From: Lamellibrachia satsuma
Lineage: Eukaryota; Annelida; Polychaeta; Sabellida; Siboglinidae
DNA length: 64,000 bases
NCBI GenBank assembly: GCA_033239005.1
Contig: BSQZ01000021.1
Span: 7,821,016-7,885,015, forward strand
Direction: 5' to 3'
Positions within the stretch are counted from its first letter, which is position 1. Every line of letters begins with the position of its first letter. Of the stretch, positions 29,352 to 40,059 are shown piece after piece. The position numbers were made by a program, and so were the translations under genes. A model generated the notes under the pieces. The model made no database searches, was not told the origin of the DNA, and saw nothing but the letters and a program-made list of their open reading frames with translations.

Positions 29352-31209
29352 CATGTTTTTATCCGACACGATATTGTTATGTAGAGAATATGGATACAAA
29401 GAATAAGCAATGTATTAACTATGACATGTGCTTTCCAGCACTGCGCGTTTTAATCTTATATTCCATAATATATGTTGCGGTATAGATTCACTATCCAAAA
29501 TGTAACAGATTTTGTACCAGAGAGGAAACAAGGAATAATATTATAAATTGTAAAGTGCCAGCGACATGCGACCATATATAATAATATCACTACATCGGCT
29601 TGTTAGTTTGTCCTTGATGTGAGAATGTTTTTGTGAGTGTTTTCTACAGTAACTGTGATTCATAAGAGTATGTTCTCCAAGGCGCTCTACTTTAACTGTG
29701 GTGTAATCGTCTTATATGTTCCACCAGGCGAGTCTGATGAAGTGTGCTGCTTCTTCTGTGACGGTCACCTAGTCGGATGGCAATCCGGCGAGGATCCCAT
29801 GATGAAGCATCGTCGTTTGTACCCACACTGTGGCTTTGTGAGACTAACTGGCCCAATTAATGAGGTGGGCACGTGACACAATTACAGTATAGTAGTAGAG
29901 CCTTTCTTCAAACATGACGTAATTAACACAGTACAATACAAAATTGCGCTAAATCCTCTGGATCCAAATTATAACATATTGACCGTTGAGATGTGTTTTG
30001 AAGAACTAAAAGTTTGTTAGCGGTTGTATGTTTAATTTTAATGTTTTGGAACGAATATTGTGTTTACGTTTCCGTGCAGAGATAACGTAATTTTATGGGT
30101 GTTAATGCTATGCTGGTCACGTGATCCCGTGATCACCTGACCCAGTACACTATGTCCACATACTCGACTTGTGTTGGAAATTGTCGAGAACTGTTCCCGA
30201 ATGTTCTGAACTACAAGGTCATTATTTGTAAAGAAATAACAGACTCTGTATCTTTAAATTGGTCAACGAACGATGTAGAAGGAAATGCAACGTTAAAATA
30301 ATACCATAATATTATGTCAATATGATGGATCTGTATTGTTCAAGGGCACAAGGCATTATGCTTTTGGGATTCTGTAGCGTATTGTGTTTATTTTAGTAGT
30401 TATAGAGTAATTGCAGGAGCCATATATCGAAATGATTTAATATGACTGAATGTATCACTGTTGTCATACTGTTGCAGCCGAATGCAGCGAATGCAGCAAA
30501 TGCAGCTGCCGAAGAATCTGTCCCCGATACTGGTACGTTTGTTTTTATTCATAATGCATAATATGCATGTGTATAGTTTGCCACTTTTGGTGGCATAAGC
30601 GTGCATCTGCTTTCTGGGCGTTAAAAATATATCACTCTCACAATGTCTTTGCCTTATTTCGCGGCGATGACCTATCGCCATTAAATAATATTACATTCAA
30701 GTTGAAGAACGCATTGCATATAGTCTTTACGTTGTCCTTTTTGTAGACATTAAACATATTGGTAGGAGATGAGATTGGTGGGAGATGGGATTGGTGGAAG
30801 ATGGGAGTGGTGGGAAGTGGGACTGGTGAGCTGTGGGATTGGTGGGTGGTGGGATTGGTGTGTGGTGGGATTGGTGGGTGGTGGGATTGGTGGGTGGTGG
30901 GATTGGTGTGTGGTGGGGGAGGTGGCATTGGTTGGTGGTGGGATTGGTGGGTGGTAGGAGATGGATTCTCAAAAATGGTGGGAGGTTATCCCAAACACCT
31001 CCTCATCTTAACTTGTTGTGTGTAATTTGCGTTTGTTGCTAGGTGCATCATCATCTATGAAATGTACGGTGTGCAAGACTGCCGACAAAAACACTGTTTT
31101 CCTTCCGTGCGGCCATCTTGCCTGCTGCACAAACTGTGCCAGATCTCGCACTATTTGCCCCGTCTGTCGATCTACCTTGAAGGGATTTACCCAAGCTTTT
31201 TTGTCTTAG
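27534..31209 (+). CDS. IAP-B: three-BIR plus RING inhibitor of apoptosis, with frameshift in exon 1
   Basis: Five exons: 27534-28555, 28988-29165, 29728-29864, 30478-30532, 31043-31209, all with GT/AG ends and matching phases (0,1,0,1). Exon 1: BIR1 (C55, C58, H75, C82) and BIR2; exons 2 and 3 form BIR3 (FFCDGHLVGWQSGEDP, with the Trp/Glu groove typical of IBM-binding BIRs); exon 4 an Ala/Asn linker; exon 5 the RING (CTVCKTADKNTVFLPCGH... CPVC) ending in the IAP-typical FLS. Architecture resembles XIAP/cIAP without CARD. Between BIR1 and BIR2, at about 27968-27996, the DNA has 17 nt more than IAP-C and shifts the frame, so a full protein is not encoded as read. It may be a recent pseudogene, an assembly error or polymorphic. 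Confidence 0.85.
28815..28945 (+). repeat. Arm of the foldback MITE-like repeat in IAP-B intron 1
   Basis: Matches the units near 8.8 kb (AGAAGGGCGGGTTACATATA, CTCTCGATAAGTCAA, CCTTGTCCACT). It ends about 40 nt before the exon 2 acceptor and so may supply the branch-point region. Confidence 0.65.
28988..29165 (+). CDS. IAP-B exon 2 (first half of BIR3)
   Basis: Acceptor TATATTTCAG ends at 28987; donor CACAG/GTAATG. 178 nt, phase 0 to 1, ending in SPDRLAHAGFYYTG. Homologous to IAP-A exon 2. Confidence 0.85.
29301..29352. repeat. (CGCA)n microsatellite
   Basis: About 13 units in IAP-B intron 2. Confidence 0.9.
29728..29864 (+). CDS. IAP-B exon 3 (zinc half of BIR3)
   Basis: 137 nt, phase 1 to 0. 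Encodes ESDEVCCFFCDGHLVGWQSG and then EDPMMKHRRLYPHCGFV, with the BIR C-x2-C...H-x6-C ligands. Confidence 0.85.
30478..30532 (+). CDS. IAP-B exon 4 (Ala/Asn linker)
   Basis: 55 nt, acceptor GTTGCAG, donor GGTACG, phase 0 to 1. Encodes PNAANAANAAAEESVPDTG. Homologous by position, phase and VP(D/E)TG end to the polyalanine exon of IAP-C. Confidence 0.78.
30768..30960 (+). repeat. G-rich 16-bp minisatellite in IAP-B intron 4
   Basis: Degenerate copies of GGGATTGGTGGGTGGT. Runs of GGG separated by short spacers on the coding strand could form G-quadruplexes; the open Trp/Gly-rich frames are artefacts. Confidence 0.85.
31043..31209 (+). CDS. IAP-B exon 5 (RING finger, stop)
   Basis: Acceptor GTTGCTAG ends at 31042. 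RING ligands C-x2-C-x11-C-x-H-x3-C-x2-C-x6-C-x2-C are complete, followed by RSTLKGFTQAFLS and TAG. The hydrophobic FLS end is needed in known IAP RINGs for dimerisation and E2 activation. Confidence 0.92.
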
Positions 31210-31477
31210 CTATGGTGATTTTTTTATTATCATAGATACGATGATTTCTTTAGGTAGGCAGTATGTTAAAAAAGTTTGCGCTTTGCTTATGTATTTTTAG
31301 ACCACATAAAAACAATATGCAGTGAATGGTACAGTGCACCATATTAATTATTAATTTCCCCTTTATCACCAGTTTTTATCTATATTTTATCTACTAATTA
31401 TTAAGCCCGAAACAAAGGCGAACCAAATGTATCCCAAGCATTGAGTTCTGCGTATGACGTGACATTGTTGACGGGAA

Positions 31478-31680
31478 TGTAAAGTGGTCAACGGAGGCAG
31501 GGGTCGGTGTTGACGGGATTGTAAAGTGGTCAACGGAGGCAGGGGTCGGTGTTGACGGGAGTGTAAAGTGGTCAACGGAGGCAGGGGTCGGTGTTGACGG
31601 GAGTGTAAAGTGGTCAACGGAGGCAGGGGTCGGTGTTGACGGGAGTGTAAAGTGGTTATCGGAGGCAGGGGTCGGTATTG
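31478..31680. repeat. 42-bp minisatellite, about 5 copies
   Basis: Unit starting GGTGTTGACGGGAGTGTAAA, ~270 bp after the IAP-B stop. Copies differ by a few bases. Confidence 0.9.
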
Positions 31681-31868
31681 GTATCTGCAACGATGAAGAG
31701 GAAAACAGGACAAAATGAGGGCTGCCACAGGAGTGACACTAACATACCAGAAAGGACGTTGGGATCGTATGGAACATGAGCGAGGACACGTTAGTATACT
31801 CTTTTCCTATTGTGTGACTGGCCTTTTGTTGGCAATAATGTTGTTTCCTAAATATTGCCGAGTTTTTT

Positions 31869-33040
31869 GTGTGTATGTTGTGTTGTCCTGGTTGTGTGTA
31901 TGTTGTGTTGTACCTTGGTTGTGTGTATGTTGTGTTGTCCTGGTTGTGTGTATGTTGTGTTGTACCTCGGTTGTGTGTATGTTGTGTTGTCCTGGTTGTG
32001 TGTATGTTGTGTTGTACCTCGGTTGTGTGTATGTTGTGTTGTACCTCGGTTGTGTGTATGTTGTGTTGTCCTGGTTGTGTGTATGTTGTGTTGTACCTCG
32101 GTTGTGTGTATGTTGTGTTGTCCTGGTTGTGTGTATGTTGTGTTGTACCTCGGTTGTGTGTATCTTGTGTTGTACCTTGGTTGTGTGTATGTTGTGTTGT
32201 CCTGGTTGTGTGTATGTTGTGTTGTACCTCGGTTGTGTGTATGTTGTGTTGTACCTCGGTTGTGTGTATGTTGTGTTGTCCTGCTTGTGTGTATGTTGTG
32301 TTGTACCTTGGTTGTGTGTATGTTGTGTTGTCCTGGTTGTGTGTATGTTGTGTTGTACCTCGGTTGTGTGTATGTTGTGTTGTACCTCGGTTGTGTGTAT
32401 CTTGTGTTGTACCTTGGTTGTGTGTATGTTGTGTTGTCCTGGTTGTGTGTATGTTGTGTTGTACCTCGGTTGTGTGTATGTTGTGTTGTACCTCGGTTGT
32501 GTGTATGTTGTGTTGTCCTGCTTGTGTGTATGTTGTGTTGTACCTTGGTTGTGTGTATGTTGTGTTGTCCTGGTTGTGTGTATGTTGTGTTGTACCTCGG
32601 TTGTGTGTATCTTGTGTTGTACCTTGGTTGTGTGTATGTTGTGTTGTCCTGGTTGTGTGTATCTTGTGTTGTACCTCGGTTGTGTGTATCTTGTGTTGTA
32701 CCTTGGTTGTGTGTATGCTGTGTTGTCCTGGTTTTGCGTATGTTGTGATGTACCTTGGTTGTGTGTATGTTGTGTTGCCCTGGTTGTGTGTATGTTATGT
32801 TGTCCTGGTTGTGTGTATGTTGTGTTGTCCTGGTTGTGTGTATGTTGTGTTGTCCTGGTTGTGTGTATGTTATGTTGTCCTGGTTGTGTGTATGTTGTGT
32901 TGTCCTTGTTGTGTGTATGTTGTGTTGTCCTGGTTGTGTGTATGTTATGTTGTCCTGGTTGTGTGTATGTTGTGTTGTCCTGGTTGTGTGTATGTTGTGT
33001 TGTCCTGGTTGTGTGTATGTTGTGTTGTCCATGTGTGTTA
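31869..33040. repeat. GT-rich 25/27-bp minisatellite, about 45 copies
   Basis: Alternating 25-bp (…GTTGTCCT) and 27-bp (…GTTGTACCT) forms of a GGTTGTGTGTATGTTGTGTT unit fill 1.17 kb. All plus frames and one minus frame are open over hundreds of codons because the unit lacks stops; these are not genes. The last third is almost only 25-bp units. Confidence 0.95.
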
Positions 33041-33159
33041 AAATTGTGAATACTGTTGTTCTGATCAAGTGGTAAGTTAGACAGGAAGGTAGACAGGAAG
33101 TTTTTAATGTTTGAATTTATGATACAATTTTAGTTTGTAATTTTAATATGTGTTCTATT

Positions 33160-33840
33160 TTGAGTAATTTAAGACTTTTGTGGTTCAGTGCGAGCATTAT
33201 ATTTGCTTACACTTATAATTCGGACAGGCTTCTTTTGAAGTTTCTGGGTTCTATCACATTTGTAGCCCCAAGCCATTACGCCATAGTTTAAGTGTGGCAG
33301 TATCATCGTGTTGTACATTATGATCGTTACATTAAGAGGTAATAACCGTTTTAGCATATTTAGAATACCAATTGTCCTTGAACACATATTTGACATTTTA
33401 TCGATGTGACTTTTCCAGTTGAGTTGCTCATTAAAACTTATTCCAAGAAAATTTAATTCAAACACTCTATCAGTATTTGTGTTTTCTATTTTTAGTAAAG
33501 GGAAGTCGCAACTTTTTTCTGGTTGTTTTGAAAAGCATATACTAATTTTTTTATGTTAAGAGACAATTTGTTTATTTTTGGCCATTCGCTAATTTTGTTC
33601 AGTTCAATATTGATAAAAAATTCTGCATTTCTATTTTGTTCACACGCAGAAAATTAATGTAGTGTACACGAGAGAGTGTTATAATTATTGTACATTATAA
33701 AATTGAATTTTTGACTGACCTTGGCAAAGTCATTAATGTATATAATAATCAACAGTGGGCCTAGAATCGAACCTTGAGGTACGCCTGTTGACATATTAAG
33801 CATTTCTGATTTGTTTGAAAGGAATACACAAGAAGTTAAA
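33160..33840 (-). mobile_element. LINE RT fragment
   Basis: Minus-strand peptides STGVPQGSILGPLL near 33780 and, to 33169, SFNEQLNWKSHIDKMSNM and YNTMILPHLNYGVMAWG identify the RT thumb/C-terminal region of a Jockey-like LINE. The FADD site and the rest are missing or broken. Confidence 0.75.
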
Positions 33841-34109
33841 CAAATTTGTATAATGTATCCCCTACATAGCTATTCATTTAATAACATTTGAGTAATCAAA
33901 AGATGTACAATTATAAAAATACTGAATCACATGTAATTCAAATACCTACATTTATAAGGAGTAGAGCCCTATTATTTACATAGTCAATAAACATGATGCA
34001 TAAAAAAATTATTTAAATATGTGTTTTGTTAGTTCATCAATTAGCAATAGTAACAGTAACTATATTATGTTATACAGAGTAACTATGGCTGATGAAGAGA
34101 AGGACTATC

Positions 34110-34690
34110 CCTAACCAGACGCAGAAGCCCCAGACATCCAACATCTCTCTGACCTGGATTATTTAACAAGATTGGAGACCCTCCCTTATGCCGATGACAT
34201 CGCTCTGTTCGCCGACACGATACAACAAGCAGAACTTTTACTTCATAAAGTGGAAAGTGATTCCAAATCTACTGGACTATTTCTCAACCTTAGCAAAACA
34301 AACTACATCCATATCAACCCGTCTGCTAACGATAGCGTTCACTCATCAGATGGGAGTCAAATTGCGAAAGTAGAGGATTTTAAATATCTTGGGTCCTACA
34401 CAAACTCACAACATGACATCCAGTGTATAAAAGCCTAGGCATAGGCGGTAGTTCACGTCTTTGACAAAGCTTGGAGAGCGCCCATATGCGGACTCACCAA
34501 ACTGAATATTTTCAGGACGATGATTGAATCGATCCTGGTATGTTATGATGCGATTCGTGGTCGCTAACACAAACAATGCACTGGATGGCACCTATACAAG
34601 AATGCTGCAGAAAACTCAAAACTCAAACGGCATAGGCGAAACACACATGAGTCATATCACGTCTGCCACCAAAACATGCATTAAACAATA
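34110..34690 (+). mobile_element. RTE-like LINE RT fragment
   Basis: LPYADDIALFADT at 34180-34215 is the catalytic Y-A-D-D block, followed by GLFLNLSKTNYI and VEDFKYLGS. Frame breaks follow, then a C-terminal trace (LDGTYTRML) near 34580. Truncated at both ends. Confidence 0.8.
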
Positions 34691-35024
34691 ATAAATGTAC
34701 TTTATTTGTTACATTTTAACAATCCCGTATTTTATAAAGATTGTTTTTTCTTCAGTTATACGAAGAATTGTAAATAAGTTATTATTATAATGTTATCATC
34801 CCTGCCGGTCGGTCGGCTAAAATGTGCGAAAATGTGAAGGGTTCCACTTTATTCGAACATTAGAGCAGCTATTAAATATAGTATTTATATATCATGATAT
34901 ACGTCTTGACAGAAGTGGAGGATAAGATGATTCTGCGTTTATTAAATTACCTGTATTAGACAAAACACAGTCTTAATATACTTAATTATGAGGAAAGCAG
35001 TCAGACATGATACAGCAATGTTAA

Positions 35025-35650
35025 GTCTGGTGTACACGTGTTGCTTTTGGCCATTTGGCCACACAATGGACTTATTTATTTTTGCACGATAATGCATTTA
35101 GACTTAATTAATTTAGATAATTTCACATAAAGACCTGTATATTACTGTGGATTATGAGGTAAACAGTAAAAAATATACTGCAATATTACATCTTGTTTGT
35201 GTTCATTATTGTAGGCATTTGGCCAAAGAAAAAAATTACAAACTGTTTTGCACCGCAACATAATTGGACTTAGATATCTTTGAAAATATGAAATAAAAAT
35301 TGGTATTATCAAAACGTCCTCTTATTAATTATACTTGATTATGAGGGAAATAGTAAAACATGATAGAGAAATGTCATATCTGGTGTACATCCATTGTTGT
35401 TTTGGCATTTGGCCAGAACATGTCCATAATTAAAAAGTTTTGCATTGTAATATAATTGACCTTTTAATACCTTAAAATATGAAACACATCACATATTTTA
35501 GAACAGAGTCAAATCTGGTGTACATACATTATTGTTTTGGCATTTGGCCAGAACATGTCCATAATTAAAAAGTTTTGCATTGTAATATAATTGACCTTTT
35601 AGTACCTTAAAATATGAAACACATCACATATTTTAGAACAGAGTCAAATC
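35025..35650. repeat. Degenerate tandem repeat, ~120-180 bp units
   Basis: Four copies of a unit containing TCTGGTGTACAT, GCATTTGGCCA and AAAATATGAAA; the last two (from about 35386 and 35508) are nearly identical with a 122-bp period. Confidence 0.75.
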
Positions 35651-35861
35651 TTCACAATCAAATTGATCCTCACATGTCTCCTCCCAATTTACTGTCACAG
35701 ACTAACTGCTACCAACACGTGTGATAAATTTAACGTCCATGTCACTGGTAAGTCAAGTCCATCGACAAAGCATTCAACATGCGGACGTATGGTTGCATCG
35801 CTGCTACACAGTTCACAGATCTGCGGCATGGTCAGCATGCTGATTCTCTACATGTGTGGTA

Positions 35862-37440
35862 AGTTGTCGTAAAAGCCATGGAAGTTTGATGGTATCACTC
35901 TCTTGAACTGTTGAGGTGTTTATATTTCTGATTGCTTATCTTAAGTGGAGTGTCATACAGGTGTGGAATTGCAGACACTGTAACAGCCGTCTCCCTCTGA
36001 GGGAGCTCGGCCCACTCGTCATCAAATGCCGCCTTGTACTGAACATTGGGATTGTACTTCAGTGCAACAAGGTCATGGACCTGAGGATCCCCTACTTTGT
36101 TATCTGGTCGGATACTTGTGCCGTATGTAACAGAGGAATAGTCCTTGAAGAAGCTGTGATTCAGATATTTAACACAGTAGGGATTACTTGGTCTTGCTTC
36201 TTACATGACGGTAACATAACCAGCTGGGTTGTACACATGTTTCTTCTTTAATCTGTGTTCTAGTAGGCTGTGCACAGAGTCCACCTCAGTGTGAGTGTGT
36301 CTTTCCTGTCGTTTTGCAATAAACCGTTAATGCGTTTGACATGGTTACGTTTCTATTCTGGTATCCACATCCATCGCTGAAGATAATTATGGTGTTGACA
36401 TCATTGTTGTTCAATTCATTCTGTAGGTAGTCCACAAGGCAACTTGCAAAGCTGGTAGATTGCAAGCCACCTTCCGACTCATGCCAAAATAGCAATAAAC
36501 GTTCTTCGAGATCATGTCATGTACAGTGAAATTGTGGCAGCATAGCTTTGTTTTGTAATACACAGCACTGGCCAGGATTGCAGGAATCAACAGGACAGCC
36601 TGCAAGTCGATTGTCAACACCACTGTTGTCCCATCAACCAGTGCAGTTTCTTTGTCCATAGCTTTTTTAGCTCTGACCAAATCCTTCTTTAATATGTGCC
36701 CTTCGTAGGTTTCCTCGGATATATTTTCTGTTTAATGTGCGCAGCAAATGTCGCACTGATCCTTTTTTGGCTGAACAAAAAGACGGGTTCATTTCTTCGA
36801 AAACACAGTGCAGTAATCACTTGGAAGCATCCTTCTTGTTTTTCTCATTACATCACACTTGGTACAGTTTGTACAATGCGTTCTTGTTTTGAATGAACGG
36901 CTCCAGATAGCATTTTGTTGAGTTTGCCCTGCAGTAATGTGATGGCATGTTAGGAAGAGTACCAAGAAAGTCTTGACGTAACTCCTGTTTTCCTCGTTTT
37001 CAGTTTTTTTTCTGCGGGTGTCTCTTTTCGCCTTCGGTTTGAAGAACACCATGTGCGGTTCCGGCCACCCAATGAGCCACTGTATTACTGTTCAAGCCAA
37101 ATGTTTCTAAAAACATCTTTTGGCACATTTGTTTTCCATTCACTTTCAAATAGTAGTGCAACGCTTTTTCATGTTCTCTTTTACGCTGATATGCTTTGGG
37201 CGTAACATCCACTAAGGTGGAAATGTATGGTTTTTTGCCCCCAATTTATTAGCTGCCAAAATCCATGAAAAAGCTCCTTTCTTGTGTCGTTGTCTATCTC
37301 ACCACATGCACGTTTTGCTGACTGCTTGCAAAACTTGAATGAACATCGTATGCCATGACTCTTTCTCTGAGACTCTTATTCTTTTGAAGTTTCCATTCAG
37401 CTGCATTTTTCTTTCGTTTCCTTTTCCTTCCATTTCTGCT
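35862..37440 (-). pseudogene. Decayed transposase-like gene (unnamed invertebrate family)
   Basis: Minus-strand pieces in the right order: LVDVTPKAYQRKREHEKALH (37220-37150), MCQKMFLETFGLNSNTV, a Cys-rich part (near 36860), TTVVLTIDLQAVLLIPA (36640-36590), YYKTKLCCHNFTVHD, FWHESEGGLQS, IIIFSDGCGYQNRN (36370-36330), EVDSVHSLLEHRL and IRPDNKVGDPQVHD (near 36090). I know this block order from uncharacterised, multicopy proteins in insects, cnidarians and molluscs with a D...D...(E) layout; a mobile-element origin is inference. Many frameshifts and stops. Confidence 0.65.
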
Positions 37441-40059
37441 TATCGTTTTGTGAATTATTTTAACTCACTAGATATTAAATTGGCACGTTACATTTCACTT
37501 GTAAACTCACGTTTCTGATAGAGGGCCTAATCTCATAACACCGAGGCCAAACTCTGATGACCCAGCACATGCCAGTTTAGGCGAAGCGCGTGAATAATGG
37601 ACTTTTATGATTTAGATTTTTTTTAATGTCCCGTTAACATAAACGTCAATTTGCATCTATTCGCTAGGTAGGTGGCGCCACATATACCTTAAGGACTTAG
37701 GTTGTTTTGCTCCTGTATCGGTATATGTTAGAGGATTATTTTTCAATGATAATATTTGTTTGACCAAAAATGGACTTACGCAGTTTTGACTCTAGGCAGA
37801 AAATATGTTTGTCGCACCAATTAGTAGGCCAAGTGCTAACAAAAATGCCCCTCCCCAGGACGGGATAAGTAGGTAGTTCATGCGTGATAGTCACGCAAAG
37901 TTTACCTAATAGGTGATCGTTTTTATGAATGTGGCTAGACGATTGTTGGAAGTTAACGTTTTACGTAATATAAACCGCCCAGATGGAGCTGCGTCCTCTC
38001 AAACGATTTACGTACCGAAGTATTCGCCTCGCGCGCGTGGTTTCTGCGATGGTTGGAAGTTAACGTTTTACGTAGCGAACACTTGTTAATTTACCATAAA
38101 CACAACTAAGAACTTTTGAAATACTTAGTATATAAAAACATTAAGGCGTTACGTTTTATTCGTTGGGTCGTAGATTAATCCCTAAAAGTTTGGCGCTCGA
38201 GGTGCAAGCCGTCTAGGAGGAAAACGTGAACAAACATACGCTAGCTCGATTATAGTTAGATAGTAGGTTGATCGACTCTAATTTACACAGGAGAGGAGCC
38301 AATTAATTAGTCTCACATGGAATGCCATCTTATATCTAAACGACTATTTTTTTGACCTACATAGCTTGCTTAACTTGCACGTACTCGCAGTCATTGGGAA
38401 GTTCCACCAGCTGGACAGTAGGCAATAACCCACACTAATGGTGTTAAACAGAGCGTTTTTTAACATATAATTAAAGTGGGGGGCAATGCCCCAGCCCTTT
38501 CATTTGCCCCCCACCAGTCAAACTAACTTATCCCCCACCCCAAGCGTGCCCCCATTCTCCCTAACCAGCCTTGTATTATTTTTGTTTTTGGACTACTGGC
38601 AGTGGTGAACAAAGCTTTGGATCTGACCGGAGGTAAAGATGGGAGAACATGATGAATATGCCATTCCTGCCTGATGGTTGTGATCTCGGTTGTAAGATGA
38701 CTGTCAGACTGCGGCAACTTCTGCCGGTTACCACGGGTTCAGTTCAGAAAATTTTAGCATATCTGGCTTGCGCGAATCCACATTCTAAGCAGATCGAAAG
38801 GATCGTGAGCTACCACAACCTCGTGGTCGATGGTGTGGGCATCGCCCATCGCCTAATTTGACCCGCTGTCTTCAAATTCCTGGAGAAGACCAGAAGATGC
38901 GGATCTCCAGATTAGGACATCTATGGGCAGCGTGAATTCGTTACGAAATTCACCCGCGAAACGGGGCTCGTTTAGTCAAATTGAGACGACCGTCCAACAC
39001 ACTGACTAGCAAGTTGCAAGAGACGTGTCATGTTTCTCTAACTACTGCATGTGTTTGTAATAAAAATATGTGTAAAATTTTTTTTCATACCGAGATGCAG
39101 TCGTCAATGTACAACTATGTGGATAAAACAACCCATATATAAAGCTTTAATATATTCCTAAGGGTTATGTAAATAATCAATAATAATGCGTAAACTGCCA
39201 TTTTTAACCATTAGGGGTTAAAGGACATTGCCCCCGACCCCCAGCGAAAATTCAGTAAAATACGCCCTGGTGTCAAAACATTACGTTTTATTAGTAGACA
39301 GTCTTGAATTGTTGTCTGCACAAACAAGTGTTAACGACTACCAACTGGGTACATCATCGTGGTCTACGGTGTACTTACGACGTAGATAATACGGGATGTA
39401 TTGGATATAAGCGGTTCCTATATCATGTTATGAAAATAAGAATTGCGTACGATTGGTTTAAAACTGGAAAAAATGGGGATGGAAAAATTGCAGACAAATA
39501 ATCTTTTTAACGTATCACAATAAAATAGAAAACAAATTTCAACTATATTTTGGATAAATCAATTTGGCAATGACGCAGTGGCTATATGATTTGGTACTCG
39601 CCGTCTTTTGGGTGATACTCTAAAATATCCTTTTTTGTCTAATGTCTAAGCGGGGGGAGATAAAAGATCCAATTTCAAATAAGGGTCAAATGGTTAAATA
39701 AAACACTTCTTTAAAAATTGTAAATATATTCAGGCTCTTCAGAAAGATTTTCTTATACTTACGTTACATCACTGCCGTGTGTATGACTGTCTAACTTGCA
39801 CACAGAGTCATACAGCTGTGTGTGTTCTGCCCATAAGAAACAGTGACATTACCCCCATACACTACCCCCCCTAGGACATTAGCCCACCGGACAATACCCC
39901 CTGCGGTAGGACAATACCCCCACTAAAACAATATCATAACTGCCTATTAAAAGTGGACATTTAGGTAAATGTAAAGATTGAATGTAAAGATCTGTGGTCG
40001 AAATTAAATGGTGGATGTTATCATAATGAGAAGTCCTGGGCTGAGGTCCAAGCGGATAG
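37441..40059. other. No recognised gene
   Basis: Short open frames only. 37943-37970 and 38048-38075 carry the repeat GTTGGAAGTTAACGTTTTAC about 105 bp apart. C-rich blocks at 38470-38550, 39215-39245 and 39845-39930 (the last with repeated GGACAATACCCCC) resemble DNA-transposon ends made of subrepeats, but no matching pair was established. Confidence 0.45.

Noticed and set aside
31715..33075. Open frames of 290-444 codons on plus and 406 on minus
   Set aside because: They are produced by a stop-free GT-rich 25/27-bp repeat; several frames are open at once and the peptides are pure repeats.
38460..39250. A DNA transposon between the GGGGGCAATG and CATTGCCCCC blocks
   Set aside because: The inverted match is only about 10 bp in C-rich DNA, with no target duplication or coding sequence.
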